Notes under the pieces: model-generated | Databases searched by the model: none | Told to the model about the DNA's origin: nothing | Seen by the model: only the letters and a program-made list of their open reading frames with translations | Position numbers and translations under genes: made by a program | Part shown: positions 43,010 to 54,981 of the stretch, piece by piece | How positions within the stretch are numbered: the stretch's first letter is position 1 | Layout of the letters: each line of letters opens with the position of its first letter | Source of the DNA: Chionoecetes opilio | Taxonomy: Eukaryota > Arthropoda > Malacostraca > Decapoda > Majidae | Direction of reading: 5' to 3' | DNA: 64,000 bases | Assembly: GCA_016584305.1 (NCBI GenBank) | Contig: JACEEZ010013560.1 | Span: 1,432,400-1,496,399, forward strand

Positions 43010-44950
43010 AGACAATTGAATTGATAACCTTTATGACATTGAAGCAATGTTCTCTTTATTAACTTGCATACTGGTGCAGAAATGTGTACATTATCTGACT
43101 AAATAAACAAAATTTTGATTACATCTCATTCCGTTAGCCATAAAAGAAACTCAGACATTTGGAATGGCATTCAAAGTGAGCTATTATAAATGAATAAGAA
43201 TTATATATTTAATGGCATTTGGAAGCCACATTCTACAAAAACCTAAACATTTGAATGACCAGTGGAAAAAAATAAAGCTAATAGCATAAAATTATTTGTG
43301 CACGGTGCACACAAGACAGTCAATCACACATCAAAAGTTGTTCATGAAATGACCCTCCAAGAAGCACAAACAGTCAATCTCCTTCTGTTAGCCACAAAAA
43401 AAAAGCCAATGATATATAGAATGACATTAAAAGATAGCCATTGTAAAACAAAACAAAAAATTCTATGCCATTTTGAAGCCCTACCCAACAGGAAAAGTGT
43501 TCTCTTTAGAACACTTGAATGACCTGCGGAAAAAATGTACCTATGTATTTTACATAATGCTAATCTGAGATAAGGAACAACAATAAAAAACCCGGGATTT
43601 GACCCAATTTCCCGGGGGAAAAACATAACCACTCACGCCCGGGATCCCGGCAAGGAAACCCTAGTTCAAAGTCTTCATCAGATCAAATTGCTGTCTTTTG
43701 GCATTTTCAGGGTGAAGGCATGGTGGTAAAATGTGGTTAGGAGATGATGTCACAGCTGTGGGTGTGTGGGTATGTTGGTTTACATTGGGATTCCAAAGCT
43801 AAGGGCAACGTGGCTCAATGAAAAAAGTGCATTCTCTAACTATCTTGATGTATGCATATAAACTATTTGAATGATAATGATACTACGTACGGAATTATGG
43901 AATTTAAATAAATCTCAGACCTTTTTGATCTTTTGATCAAACACACTGAAAGCAAACATTGAAAAACCAAGTTACTCAATGATAAGGTAGTGTTACCACC
44001 ATATAAAATTTTCTAAAAATTCTTTGAGGCAGATGGTTGTGGTTTTGGGTTACTTAAGAAATTTTTGTGAATTCTTATTAATACGGGACCAGGTTTAAAC
44101 TGCTAGCTGCCAACGACCTTCAACTAAGGAACCTCCTATAGGAGAACAGTCATCAAAGAGGCCTAAAATTGATGACTTCTCCTTCTGTCTCTTCATATTT
44201 CCTTCCTCTTCCTCCTTTCCTGCATTCATGCCAAACTTTTTTTGTTGCTAGTTTTCTCACTAATACATTATTTCTAATCAACAGGTTAGGTACTTAATGA
44301 GTAAATAATGTAATTTTCTATTAATTCTGTATACATTTATATCTATGATTTTATATTATATGTTAGTGTTTTAATTGTGCTTGGTGGCACCTTTTTTTTA
44401 TGGGGGGGGGAGGGGGGGGAGGTCATGGTTTTGGGTCTGGAACGAATTACCCCTCAATACATGTACATATTTCAATATATGCCTGAAAGAATTAATACTA
44501 TTACGAACAAGGTCTTGGAACAAATATAGTTTGTTGTAGCATTCTTGACTACATTTGTTTTACTATTTGAAATATGTCGCCCCAAGATTAATTCTAAACT
44601 AGAGTCCCATTGCCAGACTCCTGCTGCCTCTTACTGCTGAAGTTGGCCTATCATAGTGGTGTGTTGCTCCCTCATAAACCACATCACACCAACTTTCATT
44701 GTTCTGTTAGTTGCGCCTCTGTTTCTACTGTTAGTGGCGCGTTCTTGCTAAATACCGTTTGCCATGCACTTTGGTCATGCACGGGTTGGAATAATCAGTC
44801 GGTTATCTTTCTTGGGTTTATTAAGGATAACAACAGTACTTTCATTCACTTGTAGTATTCAGGGACTTTCTATTTCACTCCTTAATCTTTGTTTTGACAA
44901 GTCGGAAGAATTATCGGTTTTACAAGAATTCTGGCGTACATTTTCTCGCT
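43010..44950. other. Intron, mostly unassigned
   Basis: Segments at about 43130-43265 and 43380-43530 are diverged direct copies (ttagccataaaag ... gaatgacc..tgg/cggaaaaaa). The frame 43262-43522 is a by-product of this. cccgggattt and atcccgggc words near 43590-43650 hint at a degraded element end. No gene was seen. Confidence 0.35.
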
Positions 44951-44959
44951 CTCTCTCGC

Positions 44960-45110
44960 TAATTAATCAATCTAGCTAACTTATTTCTATCCTTATTCAG
45001 ACTAAAACACCTATTACAGTTCCATAAACTCCTATCACACTCCTGCATGCTTAGGCCCTTGTAACTCAATGCTTCCTTGACCCCGTTTCTCCATGTCTTT
45101 TTGTTATTTG
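44960..45110 (-). pseudogene. Possible LINE C-terminal tail
   Basis: The reverse complement reads TWRNGVKEALSYKGLSMQEC then DRSLWN, similar to the (K)TWR..V.EDL...G end of family A. It is short and close to the exon 11 acceptor. Confidence 0.4.
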
Positions 45111-45179
45111 CTGTCCCACCTATTTGTGAGAAGGCTAATTTGTATGAAAAATATATATTTATTTATTACATTGTTTCAG

Positions 45180-45323
45180 GGTGGTGATGGTGAAGGACCA
45201 TCAGGCAATACTTATTCCTTATTCAGTCCCATGAGTGGAAACAGCATGGGAATGGGGACAGGACCCAGTCGCACAGTTCCTCATCCACTCTACCCCAGTG
45301 CTTCTCTGTCAGGTGGACAACAG
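45180..45323 (+). CDS. Smg7: SMG7 exon 11
   Basis: The acceptor is ttgtttcag and the donor gtaatt. It is a whole number of codons, encoding GGDGEGPSGNTYSLFSPMSG and a Met/Gly/Pro-rich stretch. YSLF is shared with vertebrate SMG7 at the same relative place. It is separated from exon 10 by 12.3 kb that contains the nested transposon cluster. Confidence 0.82.
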
Positions 45324-45479
45324 GTAATTTCTTACATCAGAATGAATAGATCAATTTACCAATTTTGCATTTGGGCAATGTATGGATAATAAAGCCAATT
45401 TGTGAAGAGTACTTATTTGATAAGTACAATGGGTAGGTTAATAAAAACAATATTTGTGAAGAATAAATGGAGTCTGCAA

Positions 45480-46225
45480 TAGGGCAGAGCACACAAGGCA
45501 GCGCTGGCTTACCCACTAACACTTCTCATCACCAGTCATGAATTTATCTCATCTCTTAAAACTTCCCTATTCGTGCTCACTATCTGACTGCTAATGGTGC
45601 GTCCACACGGGCAACAAAACGTGTTGGAAACATACAATACAACGTAGTAGGCAACAAGTTGTGAGGGCGGGAATGATTCAATGTTGTAGACATGTTGGTA
45701 CTGATGTTTAGATGATATGTTGGTAACACCGGTGTGGACGAGTCAATGTCGGGGGAGATATCTGGGCAGACACACAGAAACACACCAACAGCGACGGCAT
45801 CTGGTTCACTCGTTATTGGCCTACTTAGGACAAAACCCTGGAGTGGACGAGGGAACAGTCGGTACAATTAATCGATTGTTACCGCGGATACACTTTGCTC
45901 TGGGATCCTATCCATATTCTATATAAACATGACATAACCTTCACGTCTCCAGGGACCAGTGTGGACACAGAAGAGACACAAAGTCTCCTCTTGTTGCCAA
46001 CATTTCGCCAACATTGTAACACACAATGTCTCTTACATTGTCTCTAGACACGTCTCCAAATGTCGGCTGTTGTGTTTCGGGCAGTGTTTTCAACTTGTCT
46101 GTAGACAAAATGCTGCCAGTATGGACGCACCATAAGATTGTTTCACTTGTCCACCATTCTCCTAATGAACCAGTTCCTACCTATTTCTTTCATAAATTTA
46201 AAATAATCTAGCTTGAACACACAGT
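45480..46225. mobile_element. CR1-like 3' UTR remnant split by a 536-bp MITE
   Basis: The flanks 45480-45595 and 46132-46225 resemble the 3' UTR at 36700-36920 (ctggcttacccactaac; aaccagttcctacc) in order. Between them, 45596-46131 has inverted ends ggtgcgtccacacgggca and tgccagtatggacgcacc. The MITE is rich in TTG/AACA words and has no ORF of note. Confidence 0.65.
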
Positions 46226-46739
46226 AACATTACCTACCCTGCTCCTTCACTTTAACCCGTGGGCTGCGGCATGCGTTCTGGAAGGCTCTCCTGAGCGACT
46301 GCGGCATGCCTTCTGGAAGCGCGATTTTCAAGTGCATACAAAAACTGCGCCAACATTTGTAGAAGTCTACAAACTGTGTCACATGTAGGCCGCGATGTCA
46401 GCCCTCGATACCACTCACCACCATCTGCCTAACTACGCTGTACGCAGGGATGCCACTCCTTGGTTTTTTTCCCAAGATCTTGGGATTTAGGCCATGGCCT
46501 TGGGCTATTTTTTGTCTATCTTGGAAGTTTTGGAGGTATTATTCAAGTATTTCTCCAGTAGTTAATCTCAAAGGAAGCATATGTACCGTATTTAGTTACC
46601 GTACTTTGTTATTTACTCTCTACGTACGCCATAATTGGTGGTGTATATTCCTCACGAGCATTCTGATAAAAGTTTATACACATAAAGAGCCATCAGAGTG
46701 CTTCTATAGGCGAAATATAGAGCGCTCTGTATTATCAAT

Positions 46740-46951
46740 TACCGTATTTGCCGGCGCATAAGACGCACCCCTATTTATAAGGAGGTTTTGAGAAAAAAAT
46801 ATATTGGGTGTTTTTGAGGTAAAAAAAAAAAAATTCGTAAATTTATCAAAAGTTATAAAAAAAAAAGGATTTGTAGGGGAAAGCAAATTATTATGAGCAT
46901 GTACCTAAATACAATATTCACAGTGCAGTGAATGTGAATGAAAAATTATAC
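46740..46951. mobile_element. Pogo-like element end, truncated
   Basis: It begins taccgtatttgccggcgcat and aligns inverted with 42017-42238. It is cut by the next element at 46952. Confidence 0.8.
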
Positions 46952-47044
46952 TACACTGGTACCTTGACTTACGAGTGCCCCAACTTATGAGTATTCCGAG
47001 CTACAAGCAGTCGCTAGGTCGATTTTTTGCTTTGAGTTACGAGC

Positions 47045-47079
<35 letters not shown>

Positions 47080-47968
47080 TTACGAGCGAGCTTCAGATAC
47101 GCCGCCGCTAGTTGGCGCAGCGAACGCCACAACATCTGCCCAGTATCCCGCGTCTCACACGTTCACTTCACGTGGTTACCTCGCCGTGGAAGCATCTCTG
47201 TTGTGTTGTGCTCACACAGGCGAATACAAATGGCGGAGGGTGAGTGCAGTACGTTTAGCGGCAGTTCCACCCACAACTGTTTCCAACAGCTGATACACAG
47301 AGTATAAACACAGGCGAATGCAAATGGCGGAGAGTGAGTGCAGTACGTTTAGCGGCAGTTCCACCCACAGCTGTTTCCAACAGCTGATACACAGAGTATA
47401 AACACAGGTGAATGCAAATGGCGAAGGGTGAGTGCAGTACGTTTAGCGGCAGTTCTACCCACAGCTGATACACAGTATAAACACTGGCGAATGCAAATGG
47501 CGGAGGGTGAGTGCAGTACGTTTAGTGGCAGTTCTACCCACAGCTGTTTCCAACAGCTGATACACAGAGTATAAACCCTGGCGAATGCAAATGGCAGAGG
47601 GTGAGTGCAGTACGTTTAGCGGCAGCTCCACCCACAGCTGTTTCCAACAGCTGATACACATAGTATAAACACTGGCGAATGCAAATGGCGGAGGATGAGT
47701 GCAGTACATTTAGCGGCAGTTCCACCCACAGCTGTTTCCAACAGCTGATACACAGAGTGTAAACACTGGTGAATGCAAATGGCAGAGGGTGAGTGCAGTC
47801 CAGTCATATAGGTACAGTAAAAAAATTGGGGTGGTTTTTTGGGGGCTGGAACGGATTAATGGTATTTCAATTAATTTCAATGGGGAAAATTGATTTGATA
47901 TACGAGCAAATTGAGTTACGAGCTCGATCAATGAACGAATTAAACTCGTAAACCAAGGTACCACTGTA
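46952..47968. mobile_element. TA-flanked MITE carrying a 94-bp minisatellite
   Basis: The left end tacactggtaccttgactta and the complement of the right end tacagtggtaccttggttta are inverted repeats continuing into cgagt. TA is at both ends. The interior is a T-run (47048-47078) and the minisatellite. The right side interrupts a gypsy-type pol gene, the left side a pogo-like end. Confidence 0.82.
47219..47805. repeat. 94-bp minisatellite, about 6 units
   Basis: The unit includes gcgaatgcaaatggcgga, gtgagtgcagtacgttta and gtttccaacagctgatac. One unit near 47455 is shortened. A single related unit occurs at 59470-59560 outside this element. Confidence 0.92.
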
Positions 47969-50900
47969 TATAGGCAAGCAGACTGGACCAGAGTTGGAGG
48001 AATGACAAGTTGGTGGATGAGACGAGACGGTTCATGCTTGCCTGTAAGTGTGGTTGCTTTGTACAGCAACCGCTCCTGAAGGAGGTAATGTGAAAGAGAA
48101 GGAACATTAGCAATATTGGAGTCATCACCTGATTCAAGGTAATAGATGACCTTTGACCATGTGGTGTCATTGCGTTGGGCAGTGTTGAGATCATCGTGAG
48201 AAAGCGTGTCAAATGTGGATGTTTGCATGGCAACAGGACATGTAAGTGCACAGTTGCGAGAAAGAGCATCAGCAGCTACGTTAGCTTTTCCTTGAATGTA
48301 CGCAAACTCAGGCATGAAATCTTGAATAGTAAGTAGCCATCGAGCCATGCGTCCTGACTGGTCCTTGGCCTTGAAGAGGTGAAGTAAGGGTTGATGATCC
48401 GTAAGGATCGTGATAGGATAGCCAAGAATGAGGTAACGAAACTTCTTTAGGGACCAAATGACTGCAAGTGCTTTGATCTCCGTCACCGCGTAGTTCTTCT
48501 CTGGTTTGTTAAGTAGACGAGAGGCATACGCGATGGGGCGTAGTTTACCATCATGGTCTTGCATGAGTACAGCACCGAGACCAGTGTAGCTAGCGTCAGT
48601 GTTGAGAATGAAAGGTTTAGTGTAGTCAGGGTATGAAAGAACAGGCGCAGACGTGTGAGCGTGCTTAAGAGCAGCGAAAGCGTTTTCCTGACTTTCAGAC
48701 CTTTGGAAGGGCACATCTTTCTTGAAGAATGAAGTGAGTGGAGAAGCCGTGGCGGCATATCCTTTGATAAATCTGCGGTAATAGGAGCTAAGTCCTACGA
48801 AACTACGGACTGATTAATTGACTGGAGTAGGAAAATAGTGACAGCGCTGACTTGTCATGTGACGTTGAATACCGTCAGCGTTATAAGATGGCCAAAAAGG
48901 CAGTTTCTTTGCGTAGAGAAACGCGCATTTGGAAGAGAGTAAGTTCAAGCCTGCGTCCTGAAGACGGGTGAAAACATTCTGAGTTTCTGGAGATGTTCTG
49001 GGCTGATTTAGAGACAAGATCAAGTCGTAAAGGTAGGAGAAAAGTGTATTACCATTAAACCATTTAAGAATAGCGCAATATATAGAGAATAACCTTAAGG
49101 CTGCGTCGTGAGGGGTAGAAAAGCAGTGTATTCACGGTTCCGCGTCAAGTTCGACTTGCAGAAGCGGAGCACAAATCCAAGGTGGAGAAAACAGTGTTAT
49201 GATCACCTAAATTCTGCAAAATATCCGCGAGGACGGCATGGGATACCGAGAAGGATACAGTCAGTTTGTTGAGAGCTCGGAAATCGACTGCAGACGCCAT
49301 TCCTGAGCTCTTTGGAACCAGGAACATTGGACTATTGAAAGGACTGCTCGAGTCTCAATGGATTCCATCAGTTAGATTCAGAGACTCATGCGATCAACAA
49401 TGGCATTCTTACTGTGGGCCATGCGATAAGCTGGTATGTAGGCAGGTTGGGCATCTTTCATTAGCTTGATGTTATGAGTGACTACATTGGTTTGACCTAG
49501 TGCCTCACCGGGGAGAGACACAATACTCCTGAAGTCGGTCAAGAGTTGAATAAGCTCATCCTATGAATCTGGATGGTCTGTGGTTTGCACATGAGCTTGA
49601 AGGTCAGACAAATTTGGAGACTCCTGAACTGAAATGGAGTTAACTGAACTAGTGGACTCTTGTGGACATTCGGTGACACGAACGTCAGCTGGGTAGACGT
49701 AAAATGAACAAAGACGTGTACCACAAGCGAGAGTGACTGGAACTGTGGTGACGTTAACCATTTAAAGGTTTGAAAGGTTTTTACCCGAACGTCTACAAGT
49801 GTGCACGAGAGTGGTAGAAGCTCAACGTTGGACGAGATGACAGCGTTACAGTGCTTAGCTTTGTCTTCTAAAACCTTTTGAAGTGAGGCTTCTGGAAGTG
49901 GAGTGGTGTTGTTAGACATAGAAACGTCTTTGGATACATACGCGACGAAAGTCTTACGTTTACCTTTTGAGCGAGAAGGGCGACCAGTGGAACGACGAGG
50001 TGGTCTGGATGGTGAATGTTGGTTAGGCATGGCAAGTGGAGAACTAGGAATGGAAAACACTTGTATCAGAGATTTGTCAGTAGGAGTGCATGTGGAATCA
50101 AGAGCTTGTGGAGACTCATAATAGTCACATGTAGGAGGGGAGACAATGTTAGTATGAACAGAGTCAGGGAGAGCTCTAGATTGTTTCATAACCTCTGGAA
50201 GGAAACGGTCACACCAATAGGCTCCTTGCAAGTGGGGATAGAGATCTATCTCGTGGTTGGTTAGAGCAGGACGGCCAATGAGAGCGTCACCTGGAATGGT
50301 TATACTGTCTGCTATATAGTAAGTCAGGCTGACAGGTGGCAAGTCAGGACATACGTATGTGTTAAACATAACTTTACCTAGAGTAGTGAGTGCGGTGCCA
50401 TCGATACCACAAAGTTATAGGTCAGAAGGTTCTAAAATGATTAATTTACGATGACGCACAGATCTGATGTTATCAAAGCACTCTTTAGTCATGATATTTA
50501 CTGAAGAACCTGTATCAACAAACAAGGTGAAGTAGTGCTGGTTGACTTCAGCTTGCAAAATCATTGGGTCCTCCCAAAGTGTATTAGAAATGGTATACAA
50601 AGGGAGTGAAGGTTCATCTGTGTGAGCTGGCTCGTGTTGCTCGGAGGAGTGCAAGTGTTGTGATAGTCATTGAGGGTTATATTGCGGTGAATGGCGAGGA
50701 GATTGTGGTCCTTCACGACAGTCAGAGGTGTTGTGTTGCTGTGAATAGCGAGGAGTGTTTGTTCCTGCACGACATTCAGAGGTGTTGTGACCATATTGAC
50801 CATGGTGATCACAAAAGCGTGGAACATACTGCTGGTTGGGAAAATGACGTTGTCGTGTATAGCAACACTCTATCGTGTGTCCTTTGTGTTTGCAATAATA

Positions 50901-51045
50901 GCAGTAAGAAGCAGGTGAGTGAGTAGACCGGGAATGTCGTGAATGAAGATGAACGTTGTCTCTGACGAGTGTTTGAGGAAAAATTCACAACTCTCACAGT
51001 CCGCGGGTTAAGAATCCTTCCTATTATTCTTTTTGTTAAATCCAT
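47969..51045 (-). pseudogene. Degraded Ty3/gypsy-type LTR retrotransposon (gag end, PR, RT, RNase H)
   Basis: From right to left on the minus strand: CCHC knuckles CYYCKHKGHTIECC and a second CDHHGQYGHNTSEC (about 50905-50740), an aspartic protease LFVDTGSSVNI (near 50510-50530), RT start with AVDFRALNKLT (about 49290), an RT active-site region where the usual Y.DD reads YLYD (near 49030), the RT thumb SFVGLSSYYRRFIKG, RNase H LNTDASYTGLGAVL and LTDHQPLLHLF (48714-47970), and the start of the integrase zinc region. Several stops and frameshifts split it. It is cut at 47968 by a MITE, so integrase and LTRs are not visible. It cannot be functional. Confidence 0.88.
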
Positions 51046-51520
51046 TTAAGGGGATCGATTACTGGAAAGTTACCCTAAAAAAGAGTTTTCTGTGATAATT
51101 ACGGTAAAGGAAGAATGCACTTTGCATCATGATGGCTTGCTATTATAAATGAGAACAGTTTTCCAACACCTTTGAATCTACCTATTAAATCATTCTACCT
51201 GTGCTGGCCAGCCCAGACCTCCAGAAATTCCTCAAGACGATGACTTGGAACCCCAATGAAGTATTTCATTTTAAGATCTAGATAAAGGTATGGAAAAACA
51301 AGTACTGTACACTGGCTTGCACAGAGTTATGTTTACAACCAGAACAACAATCGTGGGGCATATCTTTCGGTACTAAGCTTCTTCCTTCTTCCTCTGGGAT
51401 TTGAGATTCGCCTTACACCATTTTCACCCTCAAGAAGCATCACTATGCAACAAAAAGAGTAGCAAGATCACAAGATCAGTGTCATAGTAAGAAAGAAAAA
51501 AGTGTATATATTTATATATA
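51046..51520. other. Intron, no gene seen
   Basis: Mixed sequence upstream of the gag-like region. No LTR ends or primer-binding site were recognised. Confidence 0.3.
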
Positions 51521-51523
51521 TAT

Positions 51524-51621
51524 ACAGTACCCTCCCGGGTTTTGCACTTGCTTTCTTCCCAAGGCATGGCGCGAAACTCGGGTATTGAAAACACTGTAAA
51601 AATGCTTATTTAGTCCGATGC
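51524..51621. mobile_element. Tigger-like element end
   Basis: It starts tacagtaccctcccgggttt and matches 20398-20520 in the opposite orientation. Confidence 0.65.
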
Positions 51622-51629
51622 GAGGTGTA

Positions 51630-51690
51630 CCTACTGTATTTTACAGCTTATAAGACTCACTTTTCCCCCAAAAAAATATCCTAAAAATGC
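51630..51690. mobile_element. Pogo-like TIR fragment
   Basis: ctgtattttacagcttataa then gactcac resembles the taccgtatttgccggcgcataagacgcac terminus family. There is no partner end. Confidence 0.4.
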
Positions 51691-51698
51691 CCCAAGCC

Positions 51699-51795
51699 CC
51701 TGTCCACCCAGCAGTGAATGGGTACCGGGTGTTAGCCAAGGGTTTGTGACCCGCCTCCCGGGGTGGTGGCTTCGGCCAGCACTACGTAGAGGAGA
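51699..51795 (+). mobile_element. tRNA-Val SINE body fragment
   Basis: gtccacccagcagtgaatgg and ggtggtggcttcggccagca match the body of the SINE at 38719-39017 in the other orientation. The tRNA head is missing. Confidence 0.75.
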
Positions 51796-51933
51796 GGAGC
51801 TTGAGCTTGAGTTGGGAGTCACCCAGCGGATGCTGTCGGTGAAGCCTTTAGTCCAAATTTTTTTTCTTTCTATCCAACAGGGTTACGAATGTTATTGATG
51901 ACGTCAGAAGAGGAAGTCCCTCTCTCTCTCTCC

Positions 51934-51939
51934 TTGCTT

Positions 51940-52026
<87 letters not shown>
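51934..52026. repeat. (CT)n microsatellite
   Basis: About 45 CT units, followed by imperfect CT-rich sequence to 52085. Confidence 0.97.
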
Positions 52027-52028
<2 letters not shown>

Positions 52029-52174
52029 TCCTTTCCTCTCTTTCTCTCTCTTTCTCTCACATCTCTCTCTTTCTTTTTCATCTATTTCTTCTCCCTCCTC
52101 CTCTTCCTCTTCATCCTCCACGAGAGAAAAAATTAAGGAGAGGAAAGGGAAAGGAGAGAGAGAGAGAGAGAGAG

Positions 52175-52600
52175 AGTTACCCTTCTTAGTATGGTTATTT
52201 TACGGATAACGGGTTCACTCCATGTTGATACTGGTTGACTAACCTGTAAGGGGTGATTGCCGGATGATGCCCTCTTGACGGGCTGGTAACTTGCTTCGTT
52301 GCCCAGAGGTACACATCAAATAAAGTGGTATGTATGGGCTAAACGTGGTCGAGCGGTTCTTACGTAATTTATAAGTATTCTTTAGTGCCAAAGGATTCGA
52401 GTAAGACAATATACTACAAAAGATATATATTATATATATATATATATGTACACTTGTGAAGGTTAATACAATAATAATGTCACGCAGTTCGTTAAGTAAC
52501 AGCCAATGAAACTAATGTCTAGGAGACAGAGCCGGGAACAGTTAATGACGTGACAAGGCACTCCACACCCCCAGGTGTGGGGTACACACAGACACACAGG
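52175..52600. repeat. Dispersed repeat F, copy 2
   Basis: Same order of words as 35035-35460, including tgtaaggggtgattgcc and ccaatgaaactaatgtc. Confidence 0.7.
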
Positions 52601-52906
52601 GAGGTGTCGTGAGTAGGAGCGCAAGGTAACACGTCTCCTGGTGATCTCTGTGTTCTGTCTGTCCCCTCTCCGGCCAGTTGCAGCATATAAGGAAAGGAGG
52701 CCGGAACCTGTTGTTCCGGTGAGCCAGTGAGCGAGGTGTTTACGTCTTGGTTCCCAAGACCAGGTTATCCACGTCATCATGATGGGATGGTGTGGCTGCT
52801 TGGGTCAGCATAATGTCATCAAAAGGTGGCAGTATTCAGCATCCGCTAGGCGTCAGTACAAGACACTCAGACACTCGGACATCCTGTCTTAGTATAAATT
52901 AACACA

Positions 52907-53694
52907 TACACACAAACCTCGATTTCCCGGACTAATAGGGGGGAGCACTGGTCCGGGAACCGCAAAAGTCCGGGAATCGCAAGTAAAAAAACAAAACAAA
53001 AAACAACAACAACAACAACAACAACAGTCCGATGCCATTACCCACCCCCGGACGTTTATCCTACTCTAGTATTTACTGTCCGGCAACCGACAATATCAAC
53101 TACCCCGCCGCGGACTTTTACGTCCGCTGAGCATGCTGCCACCTGGCGGGAGGCAGCAGAAAGTGTTCAATAGTCTCAAGAGACGTTCCTGCACCAGGGG
53201 CAGTGGGGGTCAGGGGACTAACGGAGGCTGTGCAGGTGAACCGTGAGTGTCGTGTGCCCAAATGTAAACAATACGACCGCTGAGCATGCTGCCACCTGGC
53301 GGGAGGCAGCAGAAAGTGTTCAATAGTCTCAGAAATGTTCCTGCACCAGGGGCAGTGGGAGTCAGGTGACTGACGGAGGCTGTGCAGGTGAACCGTGAAT
53401 GTTGTGTGCCCAAATGTAAACAATACGACCGCTGAGCATGCTGCCACCTGGCGGGAGGCAGCAGAAAGTGTTCAATAGTCTCAGAAATGTTCCTGCACCA
53501 GGGGCAGTGGGAGTCAGGTGACTGACGGAGGCTGTGCAGGTGAGCCGTGAATGTTGTGTGCCCAAATGTAAACAATACGACCGCTGAGCATGCTGCCACC
53601 TGGCGGGAGGCGCGGACACTGACCAGGGGTGACAGGAGACGCTCGGACCGCCAGACAACTTGGTCAATTTACGAACAGGACCAGGCATTTCAAC

Positions 53695-53732
<38 letters not shown>

Positions 53733-53823
53733 TCCGAGACTGACATATCCCCGGGCCTCGGATTTTGTCCAGCAAATCCGATATCCGGGAAATCGAGGTC
53801 CGGGAAATTGAGGTTTGTGTGTA
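52907..53823. mobile_element. TA-flanked MITE, 917 bp, carrying duplicated LINE sequence
   Basis: The ends tacacacaaacctcgatttc and (complement of right) tacacacaaacctcaatttc are inverted repeats, with cccggac following, and TA at both ends. The interior contains a 152-bp tandem repeat derived from a LINE and a 33-A run. Confidence 0.82.
53123..53610 (-). repeat. 152-bp tandem repeat derived from LINE zinc-knuckle region
   Basis: Units start ccgctgagcatgctgcc at 53123, 53277, 53429 and 53581. Each minus-strand unit reads DSHCPWCRNISETIEHFLL then RWQHAQR, the C..C....ET..H.L motif at the end of R1/Jockey-type ORF2. A diverged single copy is at 62590-62720. Confidence 0.85.
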
Positions 53824-53850
53824 CATATAATATATAACCAGTACGCTAAT

Positions 53851-53906
53851 AAGAGAGAGAGAGCAGGGAAAGGAAGGAGAGAGAGAGAGAGAGAGCAGGG
53901 AAAGGA

Positions 53907-53937
<31 letters not shown>

Positions 53938-53982
53938 CAGGGAAAGGAAGGAGAGAGAGAGAGAGAGAGAGCAGGGAAAGGA

Positions 53983-54030
<48 letters not shown>
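53851..54030. repeat. (GA)n with repeated caggga aaggaag spacers
   Basis: Four GA blocks are separated by gcagggaaaggaag. The same arrangement with gaaggaaaggaagcag spacers occurs at 61741-61895, next to the same dispersed repeat. Confidence 0.9.
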
Positions 54031-54387
54031 ACAACTGTCTTGCTGCACCCATAAAGGATGCATGCATGTGGCATATCGCAAAAAAAATCTTTCAGAAACA
54101 CCCAAAAATCTTCAAGTACTATATTTTATCTCTTGTGTTTACGTCCTTCTGATCAGCGCGGGAAGCCTTCCTTTTGTGACGTCACCGAGCCGTGGCGCAT
54201 CGTCTGCTTGTCGTGAGGGGCGTTTTGGAAGCTCGGGGAATTTGCAGATTTTTATTGCGGATTATTTAAAAACGGCTGACTGGATGCAAAAAGTGAAGAC
54301 ATATTGTTGATATACTCGTTAATGGCTATAATTTGATTGCATTAAATCAGGAATGATGAAATGGTCTGGACGATTACTTTAAGTAAT
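54031..54387. repeat. Dispersed repeat G, copy 1 (transposon 5' region)
   Basis: The sequence from cacaactgtcttgctgca to gtctggacgattacttta is repeated at 61896-62318 at about 95% identity. In the second copy it leads into a helix-turn-helix ORF. Here it leads into a LINE tail, so it is interrupted. Confidence 0.85.
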
Positions 54388-54717
54388 GAAAGTGTGTATG
54401 ACAGGTTTGGTATGTCAAGTGAAGGTGAAGGGATGAAATGTGGAGTGGCTGAGATGGTAAAGCACAGCACTATAAGGTGGTTTGGTCATATTGCAAGAAT
54501 GGCAGAAAGTGAGATGACTAAGAGAGTATTTATGAGTGTTGTAAATGTGATGGGTTCTAGACGAAATGTAATGAAATGAGAAGACAGGAAGCTCGAGTGT
54601 GTGAGAGAAAGGGGCAAGAGAAGAATGGTGGGGTTTGAGCATGCAAGGACAGCATAAATGGAGACTTCTCTGTTGCAGCCATCTCTGTAAGGGAGTTCCC
54701 TTGTAAGAACGGGCATC

Positions 54718-54718
<1 letters not shown>
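54388..54718 (+). pseudogene. LINE RT C-terminal tail
   Basis: The frame reads MKCGVAEMVKHSTIRWFGHI then ARMAESEMTKRVF. (R/L)RWFGH..RM.......K is a common post-RT motif. It ends at a (TAGA)n repeat (54719-54748). Confidence 0.75.

Positions 54719-54749
<31 letters not shown>
54719..54749. repeat. (TAGA)n microsatellite
   Basis: About seven TAGA units form the tail of the LINE fragment. Confidence 0.95.
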
Positions 54750-54750
<1 letters not shown>

Positions 54751-54903
54751 CTTGCTTATAGATGCAGTAAGGATTGATTGCTACAAATATCTTGCTATTT
54801 TTCATGGGTTATTTTGAACTGGTTAGCCACCGTCTTATGGGTTAGATTTATTGAAGATATTAATTATGTTTTATGTTTAAAAAAATGTATTATTGTTTTA
54901 CAG

Positions 54904-54981
54904 TCACTTTGGTCGGGTCCCGGCCCTTCTCCACTAGAGCGTCTCCTTGAACAAAAAAAATACAGCAGTGTTCCAAAGTGA
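54904..54981 (+). CDS. Smg7: SMG7 terminal exon with stop codon
   Basis: The acceptor is tattgttttacag. The peptide SLWSGPGPSPLERLLEQKK ends in YSSVPK and TGA. The motif (S/W)..PGPS.LE.LL.Q.K is the hallmark C-terminus of SMG7, in the region reported to contact the deadenylase POP2/CNOT8. It is the single best family marker in the window. Confidence 0.9.
   Translation, partial: SLWSGPGPSPLERLLEQKKYSSVPK

Noticed and set aside
47255..47807. Overlapping minus-strand ORFs with repeated peptide
   Set aside because: By-product of the 94-bp minisatellite. The frame changes from unit to unit.
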